Assembly: GCF_902497995.1 (NCBI RefSeq)
Contig: NZ_CABVII010000022.1
Coordinates: forward strand, 1 to 64,000
Source: Pseudomonas fluorescens
GTDB lineage: Bacteria; Pseudomonadota; Gammaproteobacteria; Pseudomonadales; Pseudomonadaceae
DNA: 64,000 bases
Reading direction: 5' to 3'
Below the pieces are notes generated by a model that made no database searches, had not been told where the DNA came from, and saw only the letters and a list, made by a program, of their open reading frames with translations. The position numbers were made by a program, and so were the translations under genes. Below are positions 59,938 through 64,000 of the stretch, one piece after another (position 1 is the stretch's first letter; every line of letters begins with the position of its first letter).

Positions 59938-61215
59938 TTAGAACTTGAAGGTGTAGGTGGTGATCAGACGGTTCTCCTGATAATCCACCCCCGAGGCCAG
60001 CCCGCTGCCGTAGCGGGTCTTGACGTCGATGTTACGCCACTCAAAACCAACGCCTTTGAGCGGGCCACTCTGCACCACGTAACTGAGAAAGATATTACGC
60101 TCACTCTCGACGTTCTGATCCAGGGCATTGTTGCCTCGGTCGATGCCGGTACCGCGCAGGTAACGGGTCATCAGCCTCAAACCGGGCACACCGTAGCCGG
60201 CGAAGTCCAGATCGTAACGCAGCTGCCAGGAGCTTTCGTTGGGTTTAACGAAGGCAACGGCGGACCAGTTCACCAGGTAGGGTTGCGGCGCATAGCCGTT
60301 GAGCGTGGGGAATGTGCTGTCGCCGAGCATGCGCTGATAACCGACGGAAACGGCATGCACACCCTTCCTCAGGCTGGTGAGCAGGCCGTAGGAGCGGTTG
60401 TCGATCTCGCCATATAGGGCCTCTCCATCTTCCTTGTTATTGAAATAGCGTAGATCGGTCTTCAGGGCGAAGCCGTTACCCAGATTGGCATTTTGGGTGA
60501 GGCCCACATAATGCTGTTGGTAGATATCCTCCAGTTGTCCATAAAAGTAAGTGGCCGAAAGACTGGGGGTGAGTGTGTAGCTAGCGCCGGCGAAGTTCAG
60601 CCCATCGCTGGTCCGGCGCGGACCGTTGGGTCCGGTGAACAGGAACATTTTCTCGCGATTGGAAGATTCGCGACTGCTGATCTCGGTGAAGCGTCCACCC
60701 GTCAGAACGAGACCGTCCACTTCACGCGACTCCAGCAATAGACCATGGTAGGTGGTCATAAGCTGACGGGAATCGTCAATGAAGGCCACAGGCAGCAGCG
60801 GGCGGTGCTCCCCCACTTTTAGCTCAGTCTTGGAGTAGCGCACTTTGCCGGTCAGGGCGGCGCGGCCATAGTCGCGTACCTGCTCACTGTTGCTGGCATC
60901 GTAGGGAATGACGCTATCTGGACCACGGCCGCCGCCACCATCGAGGCGATAGGCATATTGTCCCGACAAATCGAGACCGAACTGTAAGGTGCCTTCGGTA
61001 TAGCCGGAGATGGCACGGAAATCGAACCCCTGGGTCCAACTTCCGACCCGCGACTGCTGCGCATCGTTCTGTTTGAAGTCGCGATCTAAATAGAAGTTGC
61101 GCAGACCCAGACTTATCTGGCGATCTTTCACGAAGTCCGCCTGGGCAGAAATCGGCACAAACATCCCCATCAGGCCCGCGGCAACGCCGCTGGCCATCCA
61201 ACTTTTATGGAACAT
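59938..61215 (-). CDS. OprD-family outer-membrane porin
   Basis: A 425-residue OprD porin, a close paralogue of that at 38213 (both have YRLDGGGGRGPDSV, FTEISSRESSNREKM and TFPTLNGxAPQPYLVNWSAV). The signal peptide ends VPISAQA. I use the ATG at 61215, not the TTG nine codons earlier. It ends in Phe, typical of outer-membrane barrels. It follows an MFS transporter gene on the same strand and faces the antABC cluster, so it may admit anthranilate or a related aromatic acid. Confidence 0.9.
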   Translation of the reverse strand: MFHKSWMASGVAAGLMGMFVPISAQADFVKDRQISLGLRNFYLDRDFKQNDAQQSRVGSWTQGFDFRAISGYTEGTLQFGLDLSGQYAYRLDGGGGRGPDSVIPYDASNSEQVRDYGRAALTGKVRYSKTELKVGEHRPLLPVAFIDDSRQLMTTYHGLLLESREVDGLVLTGGRFTEISSRESSNREKMFLFTGPNGPRRTSDGLNFAGASYTLTPSLSATYFYGQLEDIYQQHYVGLTQNANLGNGFALKTDLRYFNNKEDGEALYGEIDNRSYGLLTSLRKGVHAVSVGYQRMLGDSTFPTLNGYAPQPYLVNWSAVAFVKPNESSWQLRYDLDFAGYGVPGLRLMTRYLRGTGIDRGNNALDQNVESERNIFLSYVVQSGPLKGVGFEWRNIDVKTRYGSGLASGVDYQENRLITTYTFKF

Positions 61216-61557
61216 CGACGTGAGCCCTTCTAACGTGTGCAAAGCACAACGAGTGGAAGCAGATTAATTGCCCGTAAAAAACCAGGCCATTAATCCGCAT
61301 TGTTATTTTTATGACCACTTACTGAAAAACACACAACAGACCCGCACCCAACTATCGAGTTCGCCGGCCCCTGACGCAAAACCTGTTCGCTTTACTGAGT
61401 CTGTGGAGGAGCGACCAGGCAGGTGATGAAGAGCTGCACCGGTAATACGCAGAAACCAAGGTAAACCCTGGTTTACGTTGAAGTCCGCCAGCTGCGGCTG
61501 GGCCGTCAGCACGAGACCGGCGGATGGACGCCTGCCGCTGGCGTGTTCGCCGTGCCC
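61216..61557 (-). other. Gap between the MFS and porin genes
   Basis: 342 bp with no gene I can support. The part next to the porin is AT-rich and contains AATAACAA on the minus strand (about 61299-61306), so it probably holds the porin promoter and leader. Confidence 0.4.
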
Positions 61558-62991
61558 TTAAGTAAAGCGCTGCTGAAGCTTCTTCGCCGTGCGGTCGGGG
61601 TTTAGACAGAAGATGCTCATAAGGCCCACAGTCACCAGGTAAAAACCAATGTAGTCGAAAGAAGCGTTCATCCCTTCGGCCAGCCGGACGGTCATTTCCA
61701 AGGTCTGTGGCGCGCCTTTGACCACTTGCACGTAACCTGCCCGCTCCATCAACAGACCGACCATGACCGGCGCCACGATGCCCCCTAGAGACGCAATGGC
61801 AGTCAGGGTCGCCATGACTGCGCCACGTTGTTTGGAGGCAACGCAAAAGGCCACCGCAGTCGGGGCGAGGGGAAAGGTCATGGCCAGTCCCGCGGCGATA
61901 ACCAGCAAGGTGACCGCGGCGTATCCCTCCAGGTGCGGAAGAATCAGGAAGCAGACCCCGGACAGTAGCAGGACGAAACCGAACGAGGCGCCCAATGACA
62001 AGTAAACCGAGATGCCGCGCCGCATCATTACGCGAGACGCATAACCCAATACACCCAGAGTCAGTGCGCCGAACAACCACGGAAAGGTAGACACCAGCCC
62101 CACCATTTCGGGTGAAAGCGACACTACCGCACTCAAGTAACGAGGCGACCAGGTTGTCAAGAAGCCCTGCGCCCAAAAGCAACCTGCACCGGCGAGCGTC
62201 GCGATGATGAACATACTGGAGGAAAACACCCGAAAAATGGGGACGTGTTTAAGAGTGTCCGATTTTTCGGCAATGCTGGCTCGATCCTTGGGAGGGGACT
62301 GATGTTCCGCCCGCTCTGCGCGGTGAGCGTCCTCCTGATGCTTGTCCTTGATATGGCTGTAGGGGCCTTCTTTGGCGACCACCAGCCATAATGCTGACCA
62401 AATCAAGCCGACGAGCCCGAGAAAACCAAATGCCCAGCGCCAACCCCACTGCGGGTGGGCAATGATATAGGCAAGGATTGGAGCTGCAACAATCGGCCCC
62501 AAAGTAGAGCCTATGGCCACCAGGGTGCTAGGCAAACCGCGCTCCCTGGCTGGGAACCAACCGTGTACATGGTGCAGGGTAATCGGCGTCGCGGGCCCTT
62601 CCGCAGCACCGAGCACTATTCGGGTTACAAGCAATACTGCAGCGCCTCCGCCAAGCAGCATCGGAAACTGCAAGACCGACCAAAACACCCCCATGGTCAA
62701 CAGAATCCATCGGGTCGGCACCTTAGCCGCAAGAAAGCCTACCCATACTGCGCTAACGGCAAAAAGAAAGAAAAAAGCACTGCCGATAAAACCGAACTCA
62801 CTCGCGGACAAACCGAGTTCACGCATGGCAGGTTCGGCAACCAATCCCAAAACGGCCTTATCGGCAAAGTTGATCATCTGAAAGATCACTAGCATGCCGG
62901 TGATCATCCAGGCGCGGCGATTCATCTGCCCCGTGGCGACCGCGGCACGCAGTGTGTGAGGCGGATAAGTGGTTTGAGTTAACTCTGTCAT
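61558..62991 (-). CDS. MFS transporter (anion:cation symporter-like)
   Basis: A 477-residue, 12-segment major facilitator protein: NFADKAVLGLVAEPAMRELGLS in the first segment, the A-like loop FLAAKVPTRWILLTMGVFW, and RIVLGAAEGPATPITLHHV, features of the ACS family that takes up aromatic and sugar acids. A charged central loop (about residues 215-250) separates the two halves. It starts with an ATGA overlap on the metallo-beta-lactamase-fold gene upstream, so the two are co-transcribed. The substrate may be linked to the ant genes. Confidence 0.88.
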   Translation of the reverse strand: MTELTQTTYPPHTLRAAVATGQMNRRAWMITGMLVIFQMINFADKAVLGLVAEPAMRELGLSASEFGFIGSAFFFLFAVSAVWVGFLAAKVPTRWILLTMGVFWSVLQFPMLLGGGAAVLLVTRIVLGAAEGPATPITLHHVHGWFPARERGLPSTLVAIGSTLGPIVAAPILAYIIAHPQWGWRWAFGFLGLVGLIWSALWLVVAKEGPYSHIKDKHQEDAHRAERAEHQSPPKDRASIAEKSDTLKHVPIFRVFSSSMFIIATLAGAGCFWAQGFLTTWSPRYLSAVVSLSPEMVGLVSTFPWLFGALTLGVLGYASRVMMRRGISVYLSLGASFGFVLLLSGVCFLILPHLEGYAAVTLLVIAAGLAMTFPLAPTAVAFCVASKQRGAVMATLTAIASLGGIVAPVMVGLLMERAGYVQVVKGAPQTLEMTVRLAEGMNASFDYIGFYLVTVGLMSIFCLNPDRTAKKLQQRFT

Positions 62992-64000
62992 GCGCACACC
63001 CCCACGTTTTCAGACGTGTGCGAAACTTCGCTCAAGGATGCGGCGTTGATAGTGCTACCTACGCGAAAGCTGTCGTTATCCTCTGCTGCAAAAACCTTAC
63101 CGCTGAAGTCACGACGGGCGGCCTGGAGCATTTTTTCGATGTCAGCCGCGCCCGGCACATTGGGCACGATATGATGCAGAATCAATTGACTGACACCAGC
63201 CGCTTGGGCCACCTTTCCGACCTGCTCGTATGAAGTGTGAGACTCCTCAAGGTGTACGGCGATCCCTTCGCGGGTCGGCCCTTCTGGAAAAGTGTCCAGG
63301 ATCGCATCCAGATCGATGACCTCATGCAGAAGCATGTCGGCACCTTTGGCCAGGCGGATACAATTTTCCGAGTAAGTCGTGTCACCGGAAATCACTACCG
63401 ATCCGTACTTACTGTCAATGCGGAAGCCAAAGGCTGGATAGCATAAGCGATGGTCCACCAGAATGGCCGAAACAACGACTTGCTCGTCTCGATAAACCAC
63501 AAAAGGATCCATGACTGGATGACGGGCCAGCACGGGATCAGCCTTGGCTTCGGCCGGCACTTCAATGTCGTGGCCATATACCCACTGATTGGGGTTGGAG
63601 CGCCCTTCGTCGGCCATGCGAATGGCTACGTCAGACGCAAAAACCTTGTTGATCAACGCATCCACAATATCAGCAGTACCGACCATCGGGTGATCTCCAC
63701 CACAGCAACCGGGCACGACAGGATGATCGCTGTGAGTATGCAGGGCGGGTACACGCGGCGGTTTAGCGGGCCCGTAGACGTGAATCGGTTGACTAAAAGA
63801 CTCTCCCGGTACTTGCCAGCCGGTAAGCAAATACGAGCCCAAGTCATATATATGATCCGAATGGTGATGGGTTATGAAAATCGCTCTTAATTGATCCCAA
63901 GTACAATGAGACCGGTAGTTACGAATACTGCCCATGCCACAATCAAAAACGTATGAACACCCATCAACCACAACCGCAGTAGAGATACCTGCACGACTAG
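62988..64000 (-). CDS. Metallo-beta-lactamase-fold hydrolase (5' end outside the window)
   Basis: At least 337 residues; the frame stays open to the window edge with typical upstream sequence (SRAGISTAVVVDGCSYVFDCG), so the true start lies beyond 64000. The zinc motif THHHSDHIYDLGSYL (HxHxDH) is clear, with the later ligands in VISGDTTYSEN and LHHIVPN. It is related to RNase Z/arylsulfatase-like lactonases and hydrolases. It heads an operon with the MFS transporter, so it probably hydrolyses the compound imported. It differs from rnz at 50186. Confidence 0.82.
   Translation of the reverse strand, partial: SRAGISTAVVVDGCSYVFDCGMGSIRNYRSHCTWDQLRAIFITHHHSDHIYDLGSYLLTGWQVPGESFSQPIHVYGPAKPPRVPALHTHSDHPVVPGCCGGDHPMVGTADIVDALINKVFASDVAIRMADEGRSNPNQWVYGHDIEVPAEAKADPVLARHPVMDPFVVYRDEQVVVSAILVDHRLCYPAFGFRIDSKYGSVVISGDTTYSENCIRLAKGADMLLHEVIDLDAILDTFPEGPTREGIAVHLEESHTSYEQVGKVAQAAGVSQLILHHIVPNVPGAADIEKMLQAARRDFSGKVFAAEDNDSFRVGSTINAASLSEVSHTSENVGVCA

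Overview
The window reads as chromosomal DNA of a Pseudomonas (P. putida / P. fluorescens-type). The evidence is the typical pseudomonad REP sequences (18575, 43091/43157, 50038), three OprD-family porins, -24/-12 (sigma-54) promoters, high GC with Pseudomonas codon use, and gene sets (pobA/pobR, pch, ant, phaC) known from this genus. It is almost wholly catabolic: a row of pathway modules, each with its own regulator and often its own porin or transporter. No tRNA, rRNA, CRISPR array or transposase gene was seen.

Layout. (1) 124-4438: a LysR regulator divergent from an intradiol-dioxygenase-like gene, an NTF2-like gene, maleylacetate reductase and a BKACE beta-keto acid cleavage enzyme. This resembles a hydroxyquinol operon, but the dioxygenase-like protein has lost three of its four iron ligands. 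(2) 4440-8564: a LacI regulator, an SDR, a PhyH-type oxygenase and a sugar-type binding protein with no ABC partner genes here. (3) 8565-9511: a decayed stretch with a TonB-receptor tail and a galD/prpF gene reduced to its two ends. (4) 9512-18512: a Liv-type ABC importer, an acyl-CoA synthetase, a 3-hydroxybutyrate-dehydrogenase-like SDR, a double-hotdog MaoC protein and a nitroreductase. (5) 18625-35029: a cyclohexanecarboxylate (alicyclic acid) degradation locus. aliA, badH, badI, aliB, a MarR regulator and a porin run rightward. badK, a separate hydratase, pimC, pimD, etfB, etfA, a 3-hydroxyacyl-CoA dehydrogenase, a thiolase and gcdH run leftward. Together they can take cyclohexanecarboxylate through pimeloyl-CoA and glutaryl-CoA to acetyl-CoA. 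(6) 35165-50041: arylsulfatase, AraC regulator, porin, pobA/pobR, a MetA-type outer-membrane protein, a sigma-54 activator and a p-cresol operon (pchA-C-X-F plus a second cytochrome c). (7) 50186-54031: rnz, phaC, small ORFs and a 199-bp partial duplicate of rnz. (8) 54231-64000: antR, antABC (anthranilate dioxygenase), an arylformamidase-like hydrolase, a porin, an MFS transporter and a metallo-beta-lactamase-fold protein cut by the window end.

How the parts fit. p-Cresol goes to 4-hydroxybenzaldehyde (PchCF), 4-hydroxybenzoate (PchA) and protocatechuate (PobA). Alicyclic acids go through BadK/BadH/BadI ring opening into beta-oxidation with a dedicated ETF. Anthranilate goes to catechol. A nearly identical promoter block precedes the ABC-importer operon (9073) and aliA (28472), with an overlapping divergent promoter for badK. 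Modules 4 and 5 are therefore probably one regulon, perhaps under the MarR protein at 33134. Many leaders carry AAnAAnAA motifs expected for Hfq/Crc catabolite repression.
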